From Prevotella sp. (GTDB lineage Bacteria; Bacteroidota; Bacteroidia; Bacteroidales; Bacteroidaceae): a stretch of DNA of 6,186 bases. Location of the stretch: NCBI GenBank assembly GCA_021203705.1, contig JAJQAR010000212.1:1-6186 (forward strand), given 5' to 3'. Positions 1-6,186 of this stretch are shown here, in pieces (positions within the stretch are counted from its first letter, which is position 1; every line of letters begins with the position of its first letter). The notes beneath the pieces were generated by a model that ran no database searches, was not told where the DNA came from, and saw only the letters and a list, made by a program, of their open reading frames with translations. Both the position numbers and the translations under genes were made by a program.

Positions 1-44
1 AAACAAGAAATTGTAAGATAAAAACAAAAATTCAGGGCAAAGTG

Positions 45-74
45 ATTGGCGTATAATAAATTTTCATATATTTG
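45..74 (+). promoter_or_regulatory. Putative Bacteroidetes-type promoter of tsaC-clc
   Basis: TATATTTG at 67-74 is an exact match to the -7 consensus TAnnTTTG used by the primary sigma factor of Bacteroidetes. ATTG at 45-48, with 18 bases between, is a plausible partial -33 element (consensus TTTG). The sequence around it is AT-rich. The predicted transcription start falls only a few bases before the ATG at 83, so the message would have almost no 5' leader. The element match is seen directly; promoter function is inferred. Confidence 0.5.
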
Positions 75-82
75 CAAGTAAG

Positions 83-652
83 ATGAACCGTAAAGAAGAT
101 ATAATGAATGCCGTAGAGGTGATGAGGAAAGGCGGAGTGATACTCTACCCTACCGATACGGTGTGGGGCATCGGCTGCGATGCCACGAACAGCGAGGCGG
201 TGGCGAAGGTATACGCCATAAAGAAAAGAGACGACTCGAAAGCGATGATATGTCTTGTGGACTCCGACGTGCGTCTGCAACGCTACGTGCGCAATGCCCC
301 GGAGGTGGCACTGAATATCATGGAACTTGCCACAAAGCCGACAACGATAATCTTCGACAATGCCGTAAACCTTGCGGAGAACCTCATAGCGGAGGACGGC
401 AGTATCGCAATGAGGATAACAAACGAGGAATTCTCAAAGGAACTCTGTTATAGATTTCAGAAGCCCATAGTTTCTACGAGCGCAAACATAAGTGGTATGC
501 CTGCAGCACAGAATTTCAAGAATATTTCTGAAGAGATATTGAATGCTGTTGACTATGTGTGCTGGAGCAGGAGGCAAGAGAAACAGCAGCATACCCCTTC
601 AAGCATTATAAAGATAAGAAACAACGGTGAGATACAAATAATAAGAAGATAG
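83..652 (+). CDS. tsaC: L-threonylcarbamoyladenylate synthase (TsaC/YwlC/Sua5 YrdC-domain family)
   Basis: This 189-residue cytoplasmic protein is a single YrdC-like domain. The family condenses threonine, bicarbonate and ATP into threonylcarbamoyl-AMP, which the TsaB/TsaD/TsaE machinery transfers to A37 of ANN-decoding tRNAs (t6A). Visible motifs are YPTDTVWGIGCDA (residues 22-34), the basic KKRDDSK stretch (47-53), STSANISG (131-138) and TPSSI (171-175), all in the usual order and forming the nucleotide and threonine pocket. The length fits the short TsaC/YwlC form, and the extra C-terminal domain of Sua5 is absent. The segment TKPTTIIFD (84-92) stands where many homologues have a PGPxT motif; I recall the KPTT form from Bacteroidales proteins. 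The ATG at 83 is chosen because the residues before RKGGVILYPTDT then match homologues I remember. The ATG at 104 (residue 8) is an alternative and would allow a longer leader. The family is clear; only the exact start is uncertain. Confidence 0.93.
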   Translation: MNRKEDIMNAVEVMRKGGVILYPTDTVWGIGCDATNSEAVAKVYAIKKRDDSKAMICLVDSDVRLQRYVRNAPEVALNIMELATKPTTIIFDNAVNLAENLIAEDGSIAMRITNEEFSKELCYRFQKPIVSTSANISGMPAAQNFKNISEEILNAVDYVCWSRRQEKQQHTPSSIIKIRNNGEIQIIRR

Positions 653-695
653 GGATAATTTGGGAAATTGGGATAATAAAGATAAGGTAAAAGAT

Positions 696-2510
696 ATGGC
701 AGGAGAAAATATCGACTTAGTACAAGAGAAAAAAACTCTCATGCAACGTATCATAAAGTTGCGTGAGCACTATCTTTCCGACCGACAGTTCACGCTGATG
801 CTCAGCTTCTGCGTGGGCTTCTTCGCTGCCGTGGCTGCTTTCGTGCTCCACTGGATTATCAGGGAGATACAGGGACTTCTTACTGCCGGTTTCAACATCG
901 CCTCGTTCAACTGGCTTTACCTTATATATCCTGTAATAGGTATATATCTCACCTCGCTGTTCGTGCGTTATATCGTTAAGGACAATATCAGTCATGGTAT
1001 CACCCGCATTCTCTATGCCATAAGCAGTAAGAAAAGCAAGCTGCGCGGGCACAACTGCTGGAGCTCGGTGATTGCCTCTGCGATAACAATCGGTTTCGGA
1101 GGCAGTGTGGGAGCTGAGGCGCCGATAGTGCTCACCGGTTCTGCCATAGGCAGTAACCTCGGACAGATGTTCAAAATGGACAACAAGACGCTGATGCTGC
1201 TCGTGGGTTGCGGTGCCGCAGCAGCCATTGCCGGAATATTCAAGGCTCCTATCGCCGGCTTGGTGTTCACGTTGGAAGTGCTGATGATAGACCTTACTAT
1301 GGCATCTCTGCTGCCTATCTTGATAGCAAGCGTTACAGCAACCTGCTTCACATATATCTTCATGGGCAACGATTCGCTGTTCACTTTCCAGTTGGACGGC
1401 GCATGGCAGGTGGAGAGAGTGCCGGCAAACATACTGTTAGGGATATTCGGCGGTTTCGTAAGTCTTTATTTCATACGTGTAGTTAACGCTTGCGAGTCGA
1501 TATTCGCCAAGTTGAATGAGAACTCATTAGGCAAACTGCTGTTGGGCGCATTGATATTGAGTCCGCTTATTTTCTTCTTTCCCTCACTCTACGGTGAAGG
1601 ATATTCAAGCATCAACATATTGATTAGCGGCAGCACGGAGGCTGACTGGGATGCCGTACTGCGCAACTCCCCATTCTTCGGACACAACAACCTGCTGATT
1701 CCTTACATCTGTCTCGTACTGCTCACAAAGGCATTTGCAACATCAGCGACAAACGGCGGCGGCGGTTGCGGCGGTACTTTCGCACCATCCCTATTTGTAG
1801 GAGCATTCGCAGGCTTCCTATTCGCACGCATCTGGAATATGTACGAGATAGGCATTTATGTGCCGGAGAAGAATTTCGCTTTCCTCGGCATGGCTGCGGT
1901 AATGGCTGGCGTGATGCACGCCCCACTTACGGGTATCTTCCTGATAGCGGAAATCACAGGTGGTTATCAGATGTTCATCCCTCTTATGATAGTAAGCATC
2001 TGCTCTTATCTTACTATTATCATCTTCGAGCCTCACAGCATTTATGGTATGCGGCTTGCAAGGCAAGGCAAACTGATTACCCACCACACCGACCGGGCGG
2101 TACTTACCCTGATGAGCCTTGACAGTGTGATTGATAAGACCTATACTGCCGTAAATCCCGACATGAACCTATCCTCGCTTGTTCATGCCATAAGCAAGAG
2201 CCACAACAACACGCTGCCTGTACTTGACAATGCGGGTAATTTATTAGGAGAGATTGACATAACAAAGATAAGACATATCGTTTTCAGGACAGAGCTTTAC
2301 AACCATTTCACTGTAAGGCAACTGATGTCACAACCGCCGGCAACACTCGGCGTTGACGACCCGATGGAGGAAGTGATGAAGCAATTTGACAATACCGATG
2401 CTGCCATGCTGCCTGTACTGGACCACGAAAACCATTTGCTCGGCTATATTTCACGTACACACATGTATGCCATGTACCGTAAGATGGTGGCAGACATGAG
2501 TGAGGAGTGA
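696..2510 (+). CDS. ClC-family chloride channel/transporter with C-terminal CBS pair
   Basis: From the ATG at 696 this is a 604-residue inner-membrane protein with a ClC core (about residues 30-455) and two CBS domains (about 473-530 and 539-594). ClC proteins carry chloride, either as H+/Cl- exchangers or as channels, and CBS pairs often bind adenine nucleotides. Selectivity-filter elements are visible: GGSVGAEAP (135-143) with the external gating glutamate E141, GGTFAPSLF (359-367) and a helix-R tyrosine Y450 in the SIYG context, matching Tyr445 of E. coli ClcA. The GSGIP motif is diverged to SHGIT (99-103). The internal proton glutamate of ClcA (E203) aligns with V195 in FTLEVL, so exchanger versus channel cannot be settled from sequence. 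A TTG at 660 would add 12 residues and leave a 7-base gap after tsaC. I prefer the ATG because TTG starts are rare in this phylum, the added residues are hydrophilic and unremarkable, and AAGG at 684-687 is well spaced from it. It is probably co-transcribed with tsaC. Confidence 0.9.
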   Translation: MAGENIDLVQEKKTLMQRIIKLREHYLSDRQFTLMLSFCVGFFAAVAAFVLHWIIREIQGLLTAGFNIASFNWLYLIYPVIGIYLTSLFVRYIVKDNISHGITRILYAISSKKSKLRGHNCWSSVIASAITIGFGGSVGAEAPIVLTGSAIGSNLGQMFKMDNKTLMLLVGCGAAAAIAGIFKAPIAGLVFTLEVLMIDLTMASLLPILIASVTATCFTYIFMGNDSLFTFQLDGAWQVERVPANILLGIFGGFVSLYFIRVVNACESIFAKLNENSLGKLLLGALILSPLIFFFPSLYGEGYSSINILISGSTEADWDAVLRNSPFFGHNNLLIPYICLVLLTKAFATSATNGGGGCGGTFAPSLFVGAFAGFLFARIWNMYEIGIYVPEKNFAFLGMAAVMAGVMHAPLTGIFLIAEITGGYQMFIPLMIVSICSYLTIIIFEPHSIYGMRLARQGKLITHHTDRAVLTLMSLDSVIDKTYTAVNPDMNLSSLVHAISKSHNNTLPVLDNAGNLLGEIDITKIRHIVFRTELYNHFTVRQLMSQPPATLGVDDPMEEVMKQFDNTDAAMLPVLDHENHLLGYISRTHMYAMYRKMVADMSEE

Positions 2511-2530
2511 TTTCCAATTAACATAAAGAC

Positions 2531-2558
2531 AAAAAAGACAGGGCGTATCACTACGCCC
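2531..2558 (-). terminator. Rho-independent terminator of the frd operon, in the convergent gap
   Basis: GGGCGTA (2541-2547) and TACGCCC (2552-2558) form a perfect 7-bp stem with a 4-base loop. Read on the - strand, the hairpin is followed by TGTC and then six T (complement of the A-run at 2531-2536), about 40 bases after the frdB stop. On the + strand the hairpin is followed by ATGCCTCC with no T-run, so it is not a good intrinsic terminator for the clc transcript. The rest of the 88-base gap (2511-2598) is AT-rich and shows nothing else. Confidence 0.8.
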
Positions 2559-2598
2559 ATGCCTCCATAAAACAAACTGATATAAATATTAAAATAGT

Positions 2599-3354
2599 TT
2601 AATCGTTCAATTTCGCTTTTATGAACTCACGGTTCAGACGTGCGATATTTGATATGTTCTCGTTCTTCGGGCATTCTGCCTCACACTGGCGTGTGTTGGT
2701 GCAGTTGCCAAAACCAAGCTCCTCCATCTTCATAATCATCGCCTTGGCACGTTTTGCAGCCTCCGGACGACCTTGCGGCAGAAGGGCAAGCTGACTGACC
2801 TTAGAACTTACGAAGAGCATGGCAGAACCATTCTTGCAGGCAGCGACACATGCTCCACAACCGATACATGTGGCGCAGTCCATCGCCTCGTCAGCAGCCT
2901 CTTTCGGGATGAGAATGGCATTCGCATCCTGGGGCTGTCCTGTACGTACCGTGATATAACCGCCAGCCTGGATTATCTTGTCAAACGCACCACGGTCAAC
3001 CATACAGTCCTTGATAATAGGGAATGCGGCAGAACGCCAGGGCTCAACCGTTATCACGTCACCATCCTTGAAACGGCGCATATACAACTGGCATGTGGTA
3101 GCCCCAGTGTTAGGACCATGAGGATGACCGTTGACATACAACGAGCACATGCCACAGATACCCTCACGGCAGTCGTGGTCAAACACAAAAGGTTCCTTAC
3201 CCTCGTTGATAAGCTCCTCGTTGAGGATATCCAACATCTCAAGGAATGAAGTGTCATCAGGTATGTCATGCATCTCACGCATATCAAAATGACCTTTGTC
3301 CTTTGGTCCGTTCTGGCGCCAGAACTTCAATGTAAAACTTATATTTCTTGCCAT
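2599..3354 (-). CDS. frdB: Fumarate reductase/succinate dehydrogenase iron-sulfur subunit
   Basis: This 251-residue protein is the electron-transfer subunit of complex II, on the cytoplasmic face between the flavoprotein and the membrane anchor. The N-terminal ferredoxin-like domain has the [2Fe-2S] ligands C62, C67 and C70 in CREGICGMC, plus C88. The C-terminal domain has CIGCGACVAAC (C163, C166, C169, C173) and CTNTRQCEAECP (C218, C224, C228). By family precedent C163/C166/C169/C228 bind [4Fe-4S] and C173/C218/C224 bind [3Fe-4S]. The length is normal. C173 is followed by Lys rather than the common Pro, and an extra C160 precedes the cluster motif; I recall both from other Bacteroidetes proteins, so neither suggests loss of function. 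The start has a good Shine-Dalgarno site, and the gene follows frdA after 24 bases as the last gene of the operon. The name sdhB is equally valid, because sequence does not fix the direction of the reaction. Confidence 0.96.
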   Translation of the reverse strand: MARNISFTLKFWRQNGPKDKGHFDMREMHDIPDDTSFLEMLDILNEELINEGKEPFVFDHDCREGICGMCSLYVNGHPHGPNTGATTCQLYMRRFKDGDVITVEPWRSAAFPIIKDCMVDRGAFDKIIQAGGYITVRTGQPQDANAILIPKEAADEAMDCATCIGCGACVAACKNGSAMLFVSSKVSQLALLPQGRPEAAKRAKAMIMKMEELGFGNCTNTRQCEAECPKNENISNIARLNREFIKAKLND

Positions 3355-3362
3355 AATGTTGT

Positions 3363-3368
3363 TCCTTT
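3363..3368 (-). promoter_or_regulatory. Ribosome binding site of frdB
   Basis: On the - strand AAAGGA lies 8 bases before the ATG of frdB, within the 24-base frdA-frdB spacer. This is the clearest well-spaced Shine-Dalgarno site in the window; frdC has none and frdA only a weak AAG. It supports the 3354 start. Confidence 0.6.
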
Positions 3369-3378
3369 CTTTAACCTG

Positions 3379-5328
3379 TTAATTCTTATAGTTACGTGTC
3401 TGAACCTTGATTGCCTCGTATTCGAGCGGTTCCTTGATAAGCTCAGGTGCCTTCTCATCAGTGCCCTGATACTCCCAACAGCCCACATAGAAGAAGTTCT
3501 TGTCATCTCTCTTTGCCTCGCCTTCCTCTGTCTGGTACTCCTCACGGAAGTGACCACCACATGACTCATTGCGTGACAGTGCATCGTATGCCACAAGCTC
3601 TCCCATGATAAGGAAGTCACGGAGATGTATCGCCTTGTCGAGTTCCACGTTAAGACCTTCCTTTGAACCAGGAATATACAAGTTGCTATTGAACTCCTCG
3701 CGCAGTTTCTTAATCTTCTCAAGACCTTCTTTCAGACCTTCTGCGGTGCGGCCCATTCCTACATGCTCCCACATAATATGACCGAGCTCCTTGTGGATGG
3801 AATCAACAGAACGTTTTCCACCTATGCCCATCAAACGGTCAATCTCTGCCTGTACTCCCTTCTCTGCCTCTGCAAACTCTGGCAAGTCAGTAGAGATACG
3901 CGGCCATATCTCTTGGTCGGCAAGATAATTCTGGATAGTATAAGGCAATACGAAATAACCATCAGCAAGGCCCTGCATAAGAGCTGACGCACCCAAGCGG
4001 TTGGCACCGTGGTCGGAGAAGTTACACTCACCGATAGCGAACAAACCTTGTATGCTGGTCATCAGCTCATAGTCAACCCAAATACCTCCCATTGTATAGT
4101 GAACGGCAGGATAAATCATCATCGGATTGTCGTAAGGACTCTCATCGGTTATCTCCTCATACATATCAAAGAGGTTTCCATAACGCTGTTCTACAACATC
4201 CTTTCCAAGACGCTCAATACTCTCGGAGAAATCGAGGAACACCGCAAGACCTGTGTTGTTAACACCATAACCCTTGTCGCAACGCTCCTTTGCAGCACGA
4301 CTGGCAACGTCACGTGGCACGAGGTTACCGAAAGCCGGATAACGACGCTCCAAATAGTAGTCGCGGTCGTCCTCAGGAATATCCTTACCTTGAAGTTTCC
4401 CTTCCTGCAACTTTTTCGCATCTTCAAGTTTTTTAGGTACCCAGATACGACCATCGTTACGCAACGACTCTGACATAAGTGTCAGTTTCGACTGGTTCTC
4501 ACCATGTACAGGAATACAAGTAGGGTGTATCTGAACGTATGATGGGTTAGCGAAATAAGCTCCCTTGCGGTAGCAAGCCATTGCCGCCGTACAGTTGCAG
4601 CCCATAGCATTGGTAGAGAGGAAATAAGTATTTCCATAACCGCCTGTACCTATCACTACGGCATTGGCGGAGAAACGCTCTAATTTTCCTGTAACGAGGT
4701 TCTTCGCAATGATACCTCTTGCCCTGCCGTTGACGATAACCACATCTTCCATCTCATATCTCGTATATAGTTTCACACGTCCAGCGTGTACTTGACAACT
4801 CAATGCAGAATATGCACCAAGCAGCAACTGCTGTCCTGTCTGTCCCTTTGCATAGAACGTTCTTGATACCTGCGCGCCACCGAATGAGCGGTTCGCCAAC
4901 ATTCCGCCATACTCACGGGCAAAAGGAACACCCTGTGCCACACACTGGTCGATGATGTTGTTTGACACCTCAGCAAGACGATAAACATTTGCCTCACGTG
5001 CCCTATAATCACCTCCCTTTACTGTATCGTAAAACAGACGATAAACTGAATCGCCATCATTCTGGTAGTTCTTTGCTGCATTGATACCTCCCTGTGCTGC
5101 GATAGAGTGTGCGCGGCGTGGAGAATCCTGAATACAGAAATTCAATACGTTGAAACCCATCTCTCCAAGTGAGGCGGCGGCACTGGCACCTGCCAGACCT
5201 GTACCTACAACTATCACGTCGAGCTTCAGCTTGTTCTTTGGGTTCACCAACCTCTGGTGAGCTTTATAATTGGTCCATTTCTCGGCTACCGGGCCTTCTG
5301 GAATCCTTGAATCTATTTTTTTAGCCAT
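3379..5328 (-). CDS. frdA: Fumarate reductase/succinate dehydrogenase flavoprotein subunit
   Basis: This 649-residue catalytic subunit of complex II interconverts fumarate and succinate at a covalently bound FAD on the cytoplasmic side. The dinucleotide-binding motif [12 protein letters not shown] spans residues 40-51. H74 in [11 protein letters not shown] is the predicted covalent FAD ligand. Active-site residues can be placed by motif: H268 (IHPT), E287 (SESLR), R339 (VPRDVASR, the proton-shuttle arginine equivalent to R287 of E. coli FrdA), H410 (HYTMGG) and R444 ([10 protein letters not shown]). About 36 residues precede the FAD motif, including [15 protein letters not shown] associate this leader with the Bacteroidetes/actinobacterial SdhA group, as opposed to the E. 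coli or Wolinella FrdA proteins, which begin just before the motif. All key residues are present and the frame is intact. It is the middle gene of the operon, 58 bases after frdC and 24 before frdB. In an anaerobe the likely job is fumarate respiration and succinate production, but sdhA-type activity is not excluded. Confidence 0.97.
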   Translation of the reverse strand: MAKKIDSRIPEGPVAEKWTNYKAHQRLVNPKNKLKLDVIVVGTGLAGASAAASLGEMGFNVLNFCIQDSPRRAHSIAAQGGINAAKNYQNDGDSVYRLFYDTVKGGDYRAREANVYRLAEVSNNIIDQCVAQGVPFAREYGGMLANRSFGGAQVSRTFYAKGQTGQQLLLGAYSALSCQVHAGRVKLYTRYEMEDVVIVNGRARGIIAKNLVTGKLERFSANAVVIGTGGYGNTYFLSTNAMGCNCTAAMACYRKGAYFANPSYVQIHPTCIPVHGENQSKLTLMSESLRNDGRIWVPKKLEDAKKLQEGKLQGKDIPEDDRDYYLERRYPAFGNLVPRDVASRAAKERCDKGYGVNNTGLAVFLDFSESIERLGKDVVEQRYGNLFDMYEEITDESPYDNPMMIYPAVHYTMGGIWVDYELMTSIQGLFAIGECNFSDHGANRLGASALMQGLADGYFVLPYTIQNYLADQEIWPRISTDLPEFAEAEKGVQAEIDRLMGIGGKRSVDSIHKELGHIMWEHVGMGRTAEGLKEGLEKIKKLREEFNSNLYIPGSKEGLNVELDKAIHLRDFLIMGELVAYDALSRNESCGGHFREEYQTEEGEAKRDDKNFFYVGCWEYQGTDEKAPELIKEPLEYEAIKVQTRNYKN

Positions 5329-5386
5329 AATCTTATCGAATTATAATTATGTGTTTTTATTTAAGAATCTTACACAGTCAACTTGA
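5329..5386 (-). other. frdC-frdA intergenic spacer
   Basis: This 58-base AT-rich gap has no terminator or strong promoter that I can see. It contains an 11-base perfect palindrome, TAAGAATCTTA (5362-5372), which is too short to interpret. Only a weak AAG-type ribosome site precedes frdA. The two genes are probably on one transcript. Confidence 0.4.
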
Positions 5387-6067
5387 TTAACAGTGCAGGC
5401 TTGGGGCACAACCGAATGCAAATGCCAAAACAACAACGAGGAAGCCAAGCATTAAAAGCGTCGTGTAAATAAGTCCGATGACCTTCCAACGGCAGAACCA
5501 TACTTTTCCGTTCCAACCGAAAGTCTGCATTGCGCTCCAGAATCCATGTGAGAGGTGAAACCAGATAGCAACAATCCAGATGATATAAAGCACTACAAAA
5601 ACTGGATTTGAGAATGTTTCTATGATGTAAGAGAATCCATCTGTCGGCAAATACATAGCTACCCTGCCTGTAAGTTCTGCAAACATCATGTTGTACCAGA
5701 AATTGAATAAGTGGAGAATAAACCCTAATAAAATTATCAATCCCAAGACGAGCATATTCTGCGATGCCCACTCCACTTTTTCAGGACGAGTAGTAATGGC
5801 ATACCGCTCGTTGCCTCTCGCACGACGATTCTGGATTGTCAGAATGAATGCGTAAACGATGTGGATTACCATAAGTGCAGCAAGAACGAGTGTACCAACC
5901 AATGCGTACCAGTTGGCTCCAAGAAACTCACAAATGGCATTGTAAGCTTTTCCTGAGAAAAGAGCGACGATGTTCATAGACAAATGGAATGTCAAGAACA
6001 GGACAAGCGCAACACCGGTGACGGACATCACGACCTTCCTTCCAATAGATGAATTAAATAACCACAT
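5387..6067 (-). CDS. frdC: Fumarate reductase/succinate dehydrogenase cytochrome b subunit (type B, five-helix)
   Basis: This 226-residue integral membrane protein anchors the FrdAB dimer and exchanges electrons with menaquinone. Five hydrophobic segments lie at about 11-37, 53-80, 104-127, 154-176 and 193-218, which is the type B architecture with one anchor subunit carrying two haems b. Probable axial haem ligands are H28 (TFHLSMN), H69 (VIHIVY), H119 (ILHLFN) and H171 (WFHLSHG). H171 aligns with H155 of Bacillus subtilis SdhC (FHFANGLWS), which makes H174 an extra histidine. The N-terminal SSIGRKVVMSVTG resembles other SdhC proteins of this type. The fourth helix has no acidic residue near H171. 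The protein ends in the short tail FGCAPSLHC. It is the first gene of the frdCAB operon, in the C-A-B order known for type B enzymes. The ATG has no Shine-Dalgarno site but sits in an A/T-rich leader, as is common in Bacteroidetes. Confidence 0.94.
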   Translation of the reverse strand: MWLFNSSIGRKVVMSVTGVALVLFLTFHLSMNIVALFSGKAYNAICEFLGANWYALVGTLVLAALMVIHIVYAFILTIQNRRARGNERYAITTRPEKVEWASQNMLVLGLIILLGFILHLFNFWYNMMFAELTGRVAMYLPTDGFSYIIETFSNPVFVVLYIIWIVAIWFHLSHGFWSAMQTFGWNGKVWFCRWKVIGLIYTTLLMLGFLVVVLAFAFGCAPSLHC

Positions 6068-6186
6068 AAATGATTTTAAATTTAGTATTCAATTGTTTTA
6101 TTTGTAATCTCACTAACACCTAACAAACATTTACCTCCCTATTTGATACCAGCATTATACCTTATATAATATAAATGCTTTTATAG
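6068..6186 (-). promoter_or_regulatory. Upstream region of the frdCAB operon
   Basis: These 119 AT-rich bases precede frdC and must hold the operon promoter unless transcription enters from beyond the window. No perfect TAnnTTTG element with a well-spaced -33 partner is visible on the - strand. Near matches are AATGTTTG (around 6124-6131) and TAAATTTA (around 6076-6083), each one base off, so I do not assign a start site. A purine-rich AGGGAGGT (6133-6140 read on the - strand) stands out; it could be a ribosome site for a five-codon ORF or part of an operator. No hairpin or known riboswitch was recognised. Confidence 0.4.

Noticed and set aside
1013..1432. 139-codon open frame on the - strand inside the ClC gene
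   Set aside because: It overlaps the ClC selectivity-filter coding region and its low-complexity translation mirrors the membrane segments on the other strand.
1752..1775. Short GGC-rich run in the ClC gene, possible repeat or slippage site
   Set aside because: It encodes the glycine-rich loop before GGTFAP, where ClC proteins usually carry glycines. The frame continues intact, so there is no sign of expansion or frameshift.
2642..2878. Extra Cys (C160) and missing Pro after C173 in FrdB as a possible altered cluster
   Set aside because: All eleven expected cluster ligands remain, and I recall the same variant in other Bacteroidetes FrdB proteins, so it appears to be lineage-typical.
2773..3249. 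158-codon open frame on the + strand antisense to frdB
   Set aside because: It lies wholly inside a clearly conserved gene, its translation resembles no family I know, and long antisense frames are expected from the codon bias of frdB.
4009..4473. 154-codon open frame on the + strand inside frdA
   Set aside because: It is antisense to the conserved catalytic core of FrdA, with no recognisable domain or ribosome site; a codon-bias shadow.
6143..6186. TATAAT-like and palindromic AT-rich sequence at the right edge, possible sigma70-type promoter
   Set aside because: No -35 partner is present at suitable spacing, Bacteroidetes do not use the E. coli consensus, and such strings are common in AT-rich spacers.

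Overview
The window looks like ordinary chromosomal core sequence from an anaerobic or microaerophilic member of the Bacteroidales, most likely Prevotella-like (family-level inference). Three things point there. The Frd/Sdh subunits have the sequence style I associate with Bacteroidetes. The spaces between genes are AT-rich and mostly lack Shine-Dalgarno sites. A perfect Bacteroidetes-type -7 element (TAnnTTTG) stands just before the first gene. No RNA gene, mobile element, CRISPR array or phage sequence is visible.

Layout: five complete genes in two convergent groups. On the + strand, a promoter at about 45-74 leads into an L-threonylcarbamoyladenylate synthase gene (tsaC/ywlC type, 83-652), followed closely by a ClC-family chloride channel or transporter with two C-terminal CBS domains (696-2510, or 660-2510 if a TTG start is used). 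On the - strand, transcribed from right to left, is a complete three-gene operon for a type B succinate:menaquinone oxidoreductase/fumarate reductase: cytochrome b subunit (5387-6067), flavoprotein (3379-5328) and iron-sulfur subunit (2599-3354). The convergent gap at 2511-2598 holds a hairpin whose T-tract lies on the - strand side, so it terminates the frd operon. The 119 bases to the right of frdC are its AT-rich upstream region.

How the genes work together: FrdC anchors the complex in the membrane and, through two haems b, passes electrons between menaquinol and the iron-sulfur clusters of FrdB. FrdB passes them to the covalently bound FAD of FrdA, where fumarate is reduced to succinate. 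In anaerobic Bacteroidales this complex normally runs as fumarate reductase and supports succinate/propionate formation; the sequence alone does not fix the direction. TsaC makes the threonylcarbamoyl-AMP used for the t6A37 tRNA modification. Its pairing with the ClC gene looks like co-transcription rather than shared function.

I found no new biological system. The items most worth a second look are the valine at the internal-glutamate position of the ClC protein, the nearly leaderless promoter of tsaC, a very short ORF behind a strong Shine-Dalgarno-like sequence upstream of frdC, and the lack of an acidic residue in the haem-bearing fourth helix of FrdC.
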